From NCBI GenBank assembly GCA_030590765.1, contig JAUVCP010000111.1, forward strand, positions 1 to 6,974: a stretch of DNA of 6,974 nt, read 5' to 3'. The DNA is from Flavobacteriaceae bacterium (lineage in GTDB: Bacteria > Bacteroidota > Bacteroidia > Flavobacteriales > Flavobacteriaceae). Under the pieces are notes generated by a model. The model made no database searches and was not told the DNA's origin. It saw nothing but the letters and a program-made list of their open reading frames with translations. A program made the position numbers and the translations under genes. Each line of letters starts with the position of its first letter. Position 1 is the first letter of the stretch. Below are positions 1 to 6,558 of the stretch, piece by piece.

Positions 1-35
1 TTTAGATTATTTTTAGTTTATAAAAAGATATTTTA

Positions 36-94
36 CAAAGTTACAAGACAATCAGTTTAATATCTTCAATTTTTTTGATAGAAACACATTAAAA
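36..94 (-). promoter_or_regulatory. Promoter module, copy 1, facing a gene beyond the left edge
   Basis: Read on the minus strand, this stretch ends in TAACTTTG (complement of 36-43), an exact match to the Bacteroidota -7 consensus TAnnTTTG. A TTG lies 23 bases upstream of it, within the usual -33 spacing range. Farther upstream is a 23-base block (complement of 72-94) that recurs with two mismatches at 1237-1259. Because it lies downstream of the deacetylase stop codon and points left, it should drive the next minus-strand gene outside the window. The consensus match is seen directly; promoter activity is inferred. Confidence 0.5.
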
Positions 95-146
95 ATTACC
101 CTAAATTGTACAGATAATTCCTTGTTTTACATAATTGACAAGTGTA

Positions 147-1157
147 TTACTTTTTAAATCGCTTCATTATTTCTTTCCAGTTGGTAAAGATTATTCCTTC
201 CTCCTCAAAAAATTTGATCAAATTAGGGTCACTGAACATTTTGGCCTCCCAAACTCTTTGTTGCCATGAACCGGTAATACTTTTCAAATTATCTGTTTCT
301 ACAGAAGGATGAAAAATTATTTCAGTAATACCTGGTTTTAATGATTTTATTAGCTCTTTGAAATTCACTAATTTTTCTTCATAAGTATCTCCCTTAGGTA
401 CACTGGTAAAATTATCAAGTTTTGGTAAGCTGTAATTTTCTACTAATTTAAGAACATTATCATCGATTGGATATCCTATTTCTCTGAATTTATTTACTAC
501 AGCAGGATCTGAAAAGTCAATTACATTTGCGGGAATACCATATTCTTGAGCAACTTTGTAAAAGACCTTTACGTAATTTGGATGTCCGTAAAGAGTTCCC
601 ATATGTGTATCTATATGATCTGGTTTATAACCCCAGGCTATAGATTGTTCAATTTGTGCTCTAAGCTCTTTTTCTACATCTTCAGGACTGGCATTTTTAA
701 CAACATCGGGTACTTCATGCCACATTTTTCCCTGAGAGTCAAGCATACTTGGCACTTCTGATGCTTTAGCTACAGTACCCCAGCGATATTTTTTCCATTC
801 GCTAGTATGAGTAATATGTAAACCAATGTCCATTGCAGGATTTTCTTTCGCCCATTCAACAAAATCTTTTGCATTCGGACAGGGAATCATTATTGCAGCA
901 GACTGGATGTGATGGTTCAATAATTGTGGTTTTACAGCTATGTTTGCTTCTTCACACATTCCAATATCATCAGCATGTAGGATGATCACTTTTTTTCCGG
1001 CAGGATACCCTAATCTTTCAGCCCAGTTTTTGGGTTCAGGTTTATTCATTGCAACTTTTTCATTTTCCTTTTTGGTTTCACATCCGGTTAAGGATAAAAT
1101 AAGAATGTTAAAAATAATAAAGCTAAAGACAAACGAGTGTTTATTCATTGTTTTCAT
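147..1157 (-). CDS. YdjC/ChbG-type carbohydrate deacetylase, lipoprotein
   Basis: Predicted metal-dependent deacetylase of the YdjC/ChbG/HpnK family, whose characterised members remove N-acetyl groups from amino-sugar oligosaccharides. Family signatures are in order: His61-Ala-Asp63-Asp64 (the usual xADD motif, metal and catalytic Asp), Gly-Leu-His114 with a second His117, His181-Ile-Asp-Thr-His185, and Phe-His283-Pro near the C-terminus. Residues 1-26 form a lipoprotein signal ending Leu-Thr-Gly-Cys26, so it is probably tethered in the envelope, whereas ChbG is cytoplasmic. At 336 residues it is longer than typical YdjC proteins (about 250-300), mostly because of the signal and linker. Met4 is an alternative start; there is no Shine-Dalgarno sequence to decide. 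It lies 96 bases after the oxidoreductase but has its own consensus promoter at 1201-1208, so it may be a separate transcript. The family call is firm; the substrate is unknown. Confidence 0.88.
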   Translation of the reverse strand: MKTMNKHSFVFSFIIFNILILSLTGCETKKENEKVAMNKPEPKNWAERLGYPAGKKVIILHADDIGMCEEANIAVKPQLLNHHIQSAAIMIPCPNAKDFVEWAKENPAMDIGLHITHTSEWKKYRWGTVAKASEVPSMLDSQGKMWHEVPDVVKNASPEDVEKELRAQIEQSIAWGYKPDHIDTHMGTLYGHPNYVKVFYKVAQEYGIPANVIDFSDPAVVNKFREIGYPIDDNVLKLVENYSLPKLDNFTSVPKGDTYEEKLVNFKELIKSLKPGITEIIFHPSVETDNLKSITGSWQQRVWEAKMFSDPNLIKFFEEEGIIFTNWKEIMKRFKK

Positions 1158-1200
1158 GATTTTATTTCAATTAATGTTATATTAAGTTTTTATAATTTAT

Positions 1201-1259
1201 CAAAGTTACGAACTAACAAAATAATTTGCTACTATCTTTTTGATAGAAATACGTTAAAA
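1201..1259 (-). promoter_or_regulatory. Promoter module, copy 2, for the deacetylase gene
   Basis: The minus strand reads TAACTTTG at 1208-1201, an exact Bacteroidota -7 element, placing the transcript start near 1194 and giving a leader of about 37 bases before the ATG at 1157. No convincing -33 TTG is present at 17-23 bases. Instead a 23-base block (1237-1259) shared with 72-94 lies upstream, which suggests activator-dependent transcription. That block overlaps the stop codon of the oxidoreductase gene (1254-1256). Inside it, CTATC (1232-1236) and GATAG (1242-1246) flank five T's as a tiny inverted repeat. Function is inferred. Confidence 0.55.
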
Positions 1260-2312
1260 TTTAATTCTATTTATAATATCTTCCATTAGGATAGGTATAT
1301 TGTTCTTATTTGATTGATAAATTCCTAAAACAATTGCTAAGGATTTTAAGCTTTCTTCTCCCGAAACAGGAGGGAATTTTTGATTGAGAATTGCTTCTGA
1401 AATGGCTTCAAATTGTTTTTGGTGAGGCTTGATAGAAAATCCGCCTAACGGACTTGAAGAGCCTAAAGATTCCTTTGTTTTTCCTTTATTTTTTTTTGAT
1501 GATAGTTTTTCATCTGTCAGGTTCATAGTAATATCATCTCCATCAATGATCACTGTTCCCTTTTCTCCATGGATCTCAATTCTTCGTGATTGGGCAGGTT
1601 GAATAGATGTGGATGCCTGTATATTACCAATGGCCCCATTTTTAAATTGAAGGGTAGCTATGGCATTATCTTCCCCTTCTAGTTGATGTGTAAATGTACC
1701 TATCCGACCGAATACAGACTCCACATCTCCCATTAACCATTGCAAAAGATCAATTGTATGAATTGCCTGATTTATCAATACACCTCCTCCATCAAGATCA
1801 AGAGAACCCCGCCAGTTGCCACTGTCATAATACTCCTGTGATCGGAACCATTTTATGTGGGCATCTCCCATAAATAATTTACCCAGTTTATTATTGTCAA
1901 GCATTTTTTTTAGGTCAAGCATACCGTCAGTAAATCTGTTTTGGTAAATAACCGCTAATGCAACATGATTTGTTTTACAGGTTTCAATTAGTTTTTTTGC
2001 CCGTTCTATTGTAATTTCAATTGGTTTTTCAACAATTACATGTTTTTTTGCTTTTGCGGATCTTAAACCATATTCCAAATGTGTACCATTGGGCGTACAG
2101 ATACTAACTGCATCGAGATCTGTATCTGATATAAATGCTTCCCAATTGCTGTGAGCAGTAATCTGGTGTTTGAGTCCAAACCCCTTAACATTTTTACTAT
2201 TTCTACTAAAAGCAGATACTAACTGTAAATTTGAAGATTTCTGAATAGACTGGGCATGAATATCGGCAATGGTTCCGATTCCAATAATTCCGATTTTAAG
2301 TTTTTTGCTCAT
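1254..2312 (-). CDS. Gfo/Idh/MocA family NAD(P)-dependent oxidoreductase
   Basis: Predicted cytoplasmic sugar or cyclitol dehydrogenase/epimerase-like enzyme. The N-terminal Rossmann fold shows the dinucleotide loop Gly8-Ile-Ile-Gly11-Ile-Gly13 followed by Ala16, and the family hallmark Glu95-Lys96-Pro97, whose lysine is catalytic in this family. The C-terminal alpha/beta domain carries Gly-Gly-Gly175-177, then Asn181, His185 and Asp188, the usual substrate-side His and acidic residue. At 352 residues it has the normal family length. There is no signal peptide or Tat motif, so it differs from secreted GH109-type relatives. It starts 63 bases after the PHP gene and is probably on the same transcript. 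The leader is AT-rich without a Shine-Dalgarno. A run of nine A's in the coding strand (T9 at 1489-1497 on the plus strand) encodes a lysine-rich loop. Family certain; substrate and exact reaction cannot be read. Confidence 0.9.
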   Translation of the reverse strand: MSKKLKIGIIGIGTIADIHAQSIQKSSNLQLVSAFSRNSKNVKGFGLKHQITAHSNWEAFISDTDLDAVSICTPNGTHLEYGLRSAKAKKHVIVEKPIEITIERAKKLIETCKTNHVALAVIYQNRFTDGMLDLKKMLDNNKLGKLFMGDAHIKWFRSQEYYDSGNWRGSLDLDGGGVLINQAIHTIDLLQWLMGDVESVFGRIGTFTHQLEGEDNAIATLQFKNGAIGNIQASTSIQPAQSRRIEIHGEKGTVIIDGDDITMNLTDEKLSSKKNKGKTKESLGSSSPLGGFSIKPHQKQFEAISEAILNQKFPPVSGEESLKSLAIVLGIYQSNKNNIPILMEDIINRIKF

Positions 2313-2375
2313 TATTTATATTTGTTGATATCAAATGGCTAATCTTAGTCAACTAAACCAACGTTCTTTTTACCT

Positions 2376-3701
2376 TCAGGGTTGATTAGCTATATAGATA
2401 GGATTGGTATAGATCCATGGAATATATTCTTCTCCAAATTTTAAGCGTGCTTCTATTCGGTAATTTCCCTTTTTGTTTTTAGAATCAAATTCATAGGAAT
2501 AAACATCATCGATCTTGTCGATCACTTCACCGTCTTTTACCAATTTAAATTGTACCGGAAAAGGAGATACCGCTTTTAATTTATGAACAGATCTTACCGA
2601 AATAGAATCCCCCATGATCGCATTTACCTCATTCTGGTCATCTACAGAGAAATATTGAAACCCTTTGGCATCGGCAAGATTCTCAAATGCAATAAATACA
2701 TGTCCTGCTACAAGATTATCTTTGATGTTGACATTTGAAAAATTATCACAAAATACATGTGTATTTACAAAATTAAAGGAAAGAAAATAAGTATCTACCT
2801 CAAATTTATATGCCCACCCAACCTCATCGGGTTCTGAAAGTAATAATTTCTCTTTCCATCCAGGTTTTACCGTAGCCAACAGATCGGCATTCGGACCGAT
2901 CCATTCTACCATGCCATCTTTATTATAACGAGCTCTGATATTCTGATTGTTATGGGCATCTGAAGCAGCCATTCCTACGATTCGTTGTGTTTTGTTGATA
3001 GAATCCCATCTCGCCATGATTACTGTTTGTTCATCATAAATTTCTCGCATTGCCCAATGGCCATATTCTTTTCCATTGATGGCGGCATTTAAAACAAGAG
3101 GTACCATGCCATCATTATTATCTAACAAATCCGTATGAATATTATAAATCTCCATGGCCTGATAATCTGAATTAGCCCATCTATGTGGTTTTTCTGTGTG
3201 TACATATAATACAAGTCCTCCTGAATCTACTACTTTTTTAATAAGCTGATCTTCAGGTAGGTTCCAGTCTAAAACAACCTTATTCATTGGGCTTATCATT
3301 AAACCAGTACTTGATTCTGTTCCTGGTTCAATAATTAAACCATCATAAACACCTTTATATCCTCTTGGAAATGTATCTAATTTTGAACGTGCATGATCAG
3401 ATAAAAATAAGAAATCCAGTTTCGCTTTTTTTGCAGCAGGTAAGATCTCCTTAATAACACCACGACTGTCATGTGACCAATAGGAGTGGGCATGAAGAAC
3501 ACCTTTATAATCGGTCTGTTTTATATGATCAGTGGGCTTTTTGAATTTTGCATGTAATTCCTTACGTTCTTTCTCTAATTTGGGATAAATCGAAAGCCTA
3601 TTCCATATCATTGGTGAAGCATAGATCAATGCAGAAACTATGATGACCAAAATTAGAATTAGAATGATCTTTAATGCAACTCTAAATATTTTTTTTAGCA
3701 T
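2376..3701 (-). CDS. Membrane-anchored PHP-domain metallohydrolase (CehA/McbA-like)
   Basis: Predicted metal-dependent hydrolase with a polymerase-and-histidinol-phosphatase (PHP) fold; members cleave phosphoesters or, in CehA/McbA relatives, other ester bonds. Residues about 9-28 form one hydrophobic segment after a Lys-rich start, with no lipobox, so it is probably an N-terminal anchor with the enzyme in the periplasm. PHP metal motifs are complete and in order: His70-Ala-His72, His77-Asp78, Ser101-Asp102-His103, Glu125 (with Glu129), His168, Glu184, and Asp248-Ala-His250. From about residue 300 to the end is a probable beta-sandwich domain ending in a Pro-Trp-Ile-Tyr-x-Asn-Pro-Ile-Tyr strand, a tail I associate with CehA-like proteins. 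It is 82 bases downstream of the esterase and 63 upstream of the oxidoreductase, so is likely part of their operon. The PHP call is strong; the substrate is unknown. Confidence 0.82.
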   Translation of the reverse strand: MLKKIFRVALKIILILILVIIVSALIYASPMIWNRLSIYPKLEKERKELHAKFKKPTDHIKQTDYKGVLHAHSYWSHDSRGVIKEILPAAKKAKLDFLFLSDHARSKLDTFPRGYKGVYDGLIIEPGTESSTGLMISPMNKVVLDWNLPEDQLIKKVVDSGGLVLYVHTEKPHRWANSDYQAMEIYNIHTDLLDNNDGMVPLVLNAAINGKEYGHWAMREIYDEQTVIMARWDSINKTQRIVGMAASDAHNNQNIRARYNKDGMVEWIGPNADLLATVKPGWKEKLLLSEPDEVGWAYKFEVDTYFLSFNFVNTHVFCDNFSNVNIKDNLVAGHVFIAFENLADAKGFQYFSVDDQNEVNAIMGDSISVRSVHKLKAVSPFPVQFKLVKDGEVIDKIDDVYSYEFDSKNKKGNYRIEARLKFGEEYIPWIYTNPIYIANQP

Positions 3702-3735
3702 TTTTTGACTATTTAAACTAGGATGATCATAGGAT

Positions 3736-3755
3736 TATGTTTTGTAATAAACATA
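3736..3755. repeat. Short inverted repeat upstream of the PHP gene
   Basis: TATGTTT (3736-3742) and AAACATA (3749-3755) are perfect 7-base inverted arms around a 6-base spacer, in the 82-base gap between the esterase stop and the PHP gene start. It sits 35 bases upstream of the PHP ATG, with an 8-base palindrome (ATGATCAT, 3723-3730) between them. It could be an operator or a weak RNA hairpin; in DNA this AT-rich, chance is also possible. Confidence 0.25.
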
Positions 3756-3783
3756 TAACTTATAAATCCCAATTTCTTTTGTT

Positions 3784-4665
3784 TTATAAGTATTTATCAA
3801 ACCAATTTACACCATCCTGATAAACTTTTTCCAAAGGAATTGTATGATGCTTTGCCGGGTACCAAATAATATTTTTAGGTTTTTTAGCCTTTTTATATAG
3901 CAATTTGCTCATCATGGGAGGAATGATAACATCATTCTCAGCATTGATCATTAATAATGGTCTTGGTGCAATTTGTTCAACGAAATTTAAGGGTTCAATA
4001 ATGCTGGTATAATCTTTGGCATCAGAACTCAATGCTTTTGATTCATACATCAAATTGAATTGTCCACCAGCTAAAACAATAACAGGAACTTTTACTCTTT
4101 TTTCCACCCCACAAAATATGGTGCCTGTAATACCTCCTAAACTAATACCGTAATAACCAATTCTTTTGGCATCCAGTTCAGGTCTTGTTTCAATAAAATC
4201 AACTGCCCGTCTTAGGTCAAAAACAGTTTGTGTAATTATTTCGCGTGACCAGTATCTTGTTTTTCCTGTAAAAGACAGATCATATTCATCTTCTTTTCTG
4301 TCTCCGTGTTTGCTAATATCTATTCTAAGAACTGCATAACCATTTTTTAGTAAAAAATCATTTCCATATGCAATATAATCAACGGTTTTTCTGTCACCTG
4401 CACCGTGTAATAAAATAATAATGGGTACTGGTTTTGATATATTTTTGGGTATTGTTAATATTCCAGGAACCTTTTTGTAATTAACACTATAGTAACTGAT
4501 ATGATACTCCTTAAAAGATGTTGTGTCTTTTATCAGACTTACAGAATCCTGCAAAGATAATCCCTTGTCATATTCGTAATATTTTAAAACTGGAATAGAC
4601 TCACTTGTGCCACAGGAGGATATGATCCAGATTCCAATAAAAATAAGAATATATTTAATGTTCAT
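3784..4665 (-). CDS. Alpha/beta-hydrolase esterase, lipoprotein
   Basis: Predicted serine esterase of the dienelactone-hydrolase/acetyl-xylan-esterase-like group, probably acting in the periplasm. The signal ends Ile-Ile-Ser-Ser-Cys18 (lipobox), and the following Gly-Thr-Ser-Glu has no acidic cluster for surface export. The oxyanion loop is His87-Gly-Ala-Gly90. The nucleophile elbow is Gly173-Ile-Ser175-Leu-Gly177-Gly. The acid is probably Asp245 (in Asn-Ala-Glu-Asn-Asp) and the histidine is His273 or His274 near the C-terminus, so the catalytic triad is complete. At 293 residues it has a normal single-domain length. It lies 106 bases downstream of the PqaA-like gene, with a possible leaky terminator between them, and 82 bases upstream of the PHP gene. 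Removal of acyl groups from a glycan fits the context but is inferred; the sequence does not exclude a peptidase. Confidence 0.82.
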   Translation of the reverse strand: MNIKYILIFIGIWIISSCGTSESIPVLKYYEYDKGLSLQDSVSLIKDTTSFKEYHISYYSVNYKKVPGILTIPKNISKPVPIIILLHGAGDRKTVDYIAYGNDFLLKNGYAVLRIDISKHGDRKEDEYDLSFTGKTRYWSREIITQTVFDLRRAVDFIETRPELDAKRIGYYGISLGGITGTIFCGVEKRVKVPVIVLAGGQFNLMYESKALSSDAKDYTSIIEPLNFVEQIAPRPLLMINAENDVIIPPMMSKLLYKKAKKPKNIIWYPAKHHTIPLEKVYQDGVNWFDKYL

Positions 4666-4698
4666 TTTTAAATACTAAAATGTGTTTTTGATATAATG

Positions 4699-4758
4699 AA
4701 AAAATGTGCTCATATAATAATGCCATTATAAGTTTAATAGATAGAGTATTAGCACATT
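4699..4758 (-). terminator. Possible weak terminator or attenuator between the two hydrolase genes
   Basis: On the minus strand, AATGTGCT (4758-4751) pairs perfectly with AGCACATT (4710-4703), and the second arm runs straight into a T tract (complement of 4699-4704). The 40-base interval contains a further short palindrome, ATAATG-C-CATTAT (4717-4729). This has the layout of a rho-independent terminator, but the large loop and AT-rich inner stem make it weak. It starts 13 bases after the PqaA-like stop codon. It may reduce read-through so that the first gene is expressed more than the rest. Confidence 0.35.
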
Positions 4759-4771
4759 GTCTCATTCAAGA

Positions 4772-6172
4772 TTAAAGCAATTCATCATCATCTAAAAGAT
4801 ACATTCTGGTGCTCTTTGTATATTTTCCTCCATTAGGATCTGCGTATTCCATATCAACATAAAATGCTCTGTATCCACTTTTTGGAAAATTCACTTTGTA
4901 CTCTAATCCTTCTTTGTTGAACTTCAATTTTTTTGATGTCCATTTTTCATCTCTAAAATCACGATCTTTAGAATCTGTACTCCATAAATAAACATTTAAT
5001 AATTCATCAGGAGATGATTTAATAGTAATATTCACTGAATTTTTATCGGCAGTAGTTTTATATAAAAACTCCTTATACGACTTATTATTTAGCGTACGTT
5101 CCCAAAACCCACTTAAAGCTCTAAATGCCTGTTCACCACCTGCAAGATCATGTCCTGCATTAGGTACATAATGAATGTAATTTTCTCCGGGAATCTCGTT
5201 GATATAATTTTTAACAGCATCTACCGGCCAGTACTCATCATTGGTACCAATAAATATTAATTTAGGCATGGTCAGTTTCTCACGATAGGAATAAGGATCG
5301 ATCATTAAAGTGATTGCATTACCTTCTGGTGTTGCCACTTGTTGAGGAATTTCCAGTTTTGTATAGTCTTCGATCTGGATACTGTATTCATTCCATGCTG
5401 TGAGCTGGTAATCCAGACTTACCGGCATATTCAAAACGTCAATTACCATCGGTGCAATTGCTTCAACCCGTTTATCTTGCGAACCGGTTAACCAGGTTGT
5501 CCAGCCTCTTTTTGATGCGCCACTTACGGTAAATCGTTTGATATCTTTATTTAGTTTTTCTTTTGAAAATTCCTGTATGGCGTCCATTGCTTTAACTGCA
5601 CTTTTTACCATTGGGAAAAGTAGCGGCCAGCTGTAATCTTTATCACTTTTAAAGTTGTGTAAGGTAAATGAGATCAATTGATCTTCAACCAGTCCGTCAT
5701 ATAAAGGTTGTTTGGGAGTTTGACGAACTATGGCAACCAATGCTTTGTTCTTTGTTGCTATAGCAGCAAAATTTTTGGTTGTTTTATCATCTTTTGCCTT
5801 CCAGTTTGGCAGATCACCTGTTGAGCTACCTCCTGTAATAAAAAGTAGGGCTCCTTCATAATTGATCTCTTTTGGAACGATTACTGTAAGTTGGTGTGTC
5901 CAAATATGTTCTCTCCACTTCTGTGATGTAAGCAAAATATCATAGGCTGTATTTTCACCAACAGGATAATTCTCTTTGATCTCCCATTTAAAAGTCTTGT
6001 CTCCATTGTCCAAATATCTTTCTAAAGCCGTTTCGGGTGTAATAGGTTTTGGAACATTCTCTTTATCTGATATGGACTCTGCTTTTTTTGTTGAGCTTTT
6101 AGCATCTGTACCACAGGATGTCATAAAAAGTAGGGTAGGGATCAGTAACAGGATGAAAATTTTCTTTATCAT
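4772..6172 (-). CDS. PqaA-like (PhoPQ-related family) alpha/beta hydrolase, lipoprotein
   Basis: Predicted member of the PhoPQ-activated pathogenicity-related (PqaA) family, an alpha/beta-hydrolase group named after a Salmonella gene; most members have no known substrate. The signal peptide ends Phe-Met-Thr-Ser-Cys20, an imperfect but Bacteroidota-acceptable lipobox, followed by a Ser/Lys/Glu-rich linker to about residue 45. The hallmark is Gly218-Ala-Ser220-Lys-Arg-Gly-Trp224, with Ser220 as the nucleophile. The acid is likely Asp312 (Gly-Thr-Asn-Asp-Glu-Tyr-Trp-Pro) and the base His341 (Asn-Ala-Gly-His). An oxyanion-type Gly-Gly-Ser-Ser is at 114-117. A C-terminal beta-sandwich-like region follows from about 370. 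At 466 residues it is full length. It is the first gene of the minus-strand series, next to the divergent intergenic region. The genomic setting suggests glycan or peptide ester hydrolysis; the 'pathogenicity' name should not be taken literally. Confidence 0.86.
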   Translation of the reverse strand: MIKKIFILLLIPTLLFMTSCGTDAKSSTKKAESISDKENVPKPITPETALERYLDNGDKTFKWEIKENYPVGENTAYDILLTSQKWREHIWTHQLTVIVPKEINYEGALLFITGGSSTGDLPNWKAKDDKTTKNFAAIATKNKALVAIVRQTPKQPLYDGLVEDQLISFTLHNFKSDKDYSWPLLFPMVKSAVKAMDAIQEFSKEKLNKDIKRFTVSGASKRGWTTWLTGSQDKRVEAIAPMVIDVLNMPVSLDYQLTAWNEYSIQIEDYTKLEIPQQVATPEGNAITLMIDPYSYREKLTMPKLIFIGTNDEYWPVDAVKNYINEIPGENYIHYVPNAGHDLAGGEQAFRALSGFWERTLNNKSYKEFLYKTTADKNSVNITIKSSPDELLNVYLWSTDSKDRDFRDEKWTSKKLKFNKEGLEYKVNFPKSGYRAFYVDMEYADPNGGKYTKSTRMYLLDDDELL

Positions 6173-6194
6173 AATATTTTTTTTAAATTAAATC

Positions 6195-6288
6195 TAATTG
6201 TAATGGTTATCATTCTAAATTCACTCATAAATCCAAAGTCATTTTACTGGAGGAACTAATTTATGTAATTCATATTGGTTATAATTCT
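6195..6288. repeat. Imperfect direct repeat upstream of the PqaA-like gene
   Basis: TAATGGTTATCATTCT (6201-6216) and TATTGGTTATAATTCT (6273-6288) match at 14 of 16 bases, in the same orientation and 72 bases apart. A shared TAATT precedes each with a one-base length difference. Both lie within about 120 bases upstream of the hydrolase start, flanking a weak -7-like element, so they could be paired regulator sites. Chance similarity in AT-rich DNA is possible. Confidence 0.3.
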
Positions 6289-6449
6289 CTCTCCCATATT
6301 CAAAACATATTTATTAAAACAAATGCAAAGGTGAATATATCCTTACTTATAATTTATATAGTGACTCGGCGAAATTAGTAAAATATTTAATTTAATCAGT
6401 ATTTTATTTAAGCATATTGACCTGATAAAGAAGTAATTTATAAAGGATA

Positions 6450-6480
6450 TTGACTTTTTTTAATAGAATATTTGCCTTTG
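6450..6480 (+). promoter_or_regulatory. Candidate promoter of the PKD lipoprotein gene
   Basis: TTG at 6450-6452 and TGCCTTTG at 6473-6480 are separated by 20 bases. This fits the Bacteroidota pattern of a -33 TTG and a -7 TAnnTTTG, with one mismatch (TG for TA). Transcription would start near 6486 and leave an untranslated leader of about 110 bases that includes the palindrome array at 6535-6558. No better-spaced candidate was found in the region. Confidence 0.4.
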
Positions 6481-6534
6481 TTCGTTTTTAACAAATATTT
6501 TATTTATTTTTAGAAAAGATTAACATAAATTGGC

Positions 6535-6558
6535 TGCATAATATTATGCATGCATAAT
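6535..6558. repeat. Alternating three-unit palindrome array
   Basis: Three adjacent 8-base units alternate in direction: TGCATAAT (6535-6542), ATTATGCA (6543-6550), TGCATAAT (6551-6558), with no mismatch. Units 1+2 and units 2+3 each form a perfect 16-base palindrome, and the two share the middle unit. The array ends 38 bases before the ATG of the PKD lipoprotein. It could bind a dimeric regulator in two overlapping registers or, if transcribed, form two mutually exclusive hairpins. The structure is directly visible; its role is inferred. Confidence 0.6.

Noticed and set aside
121..142. Possible terminator hairpin after the deacetylase (CTTGT and ACAAG arms)
   Set aside because: The stem is only five bases with a 12-base loop, and no T tract follows on the minus strand.
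546..761. Plus-strand open frame of 71 codons
   Set aside because: It lies wholly antisense inside the deacetylase gene, whose family motifs are intact. Its protein has no recognisable domain and is rich in aromatic residues, as expected of a shadow frame.
940..1185. Plus-strand open frame of 81 codons
   Set aside because: It is antisense to the signal peptide and first motif of the deacetylase. Its hydrophobic look comes from the complementary strand; no domain or leader supports it.
2325..2334. Perfect 10-base palindrome TTGATATCAA upstream of the oxidoreductase gene
   Set aside because: It is short, AT-rich and single, without a partner site or promoter nearby, so chance is the simplest reading.
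4772..6172. Virulence role suggested by the family name PhoPQ-activated pathogenicity-related
   Set aside because: The name comes from one Salmonella regulon. Nothing in this window indicates PhoPQ control or pathogenicity.
5976..6191. Plus-strand open frame of 71 codons
   Set aside because: It is antisense to the signal peptide and linker of the PqaA-like protein, with no homology signal or promoter.
6454..6470. Third copy of the T-run plus ATAGAA block seen at 72-94 and 1237-1259
   Set aside because: The match covers only the T-run and ATAGAA, the orientation relative to the promoter is opposite, and the CAAAGTTAC block is missing, so it is probably base-composition similarity.
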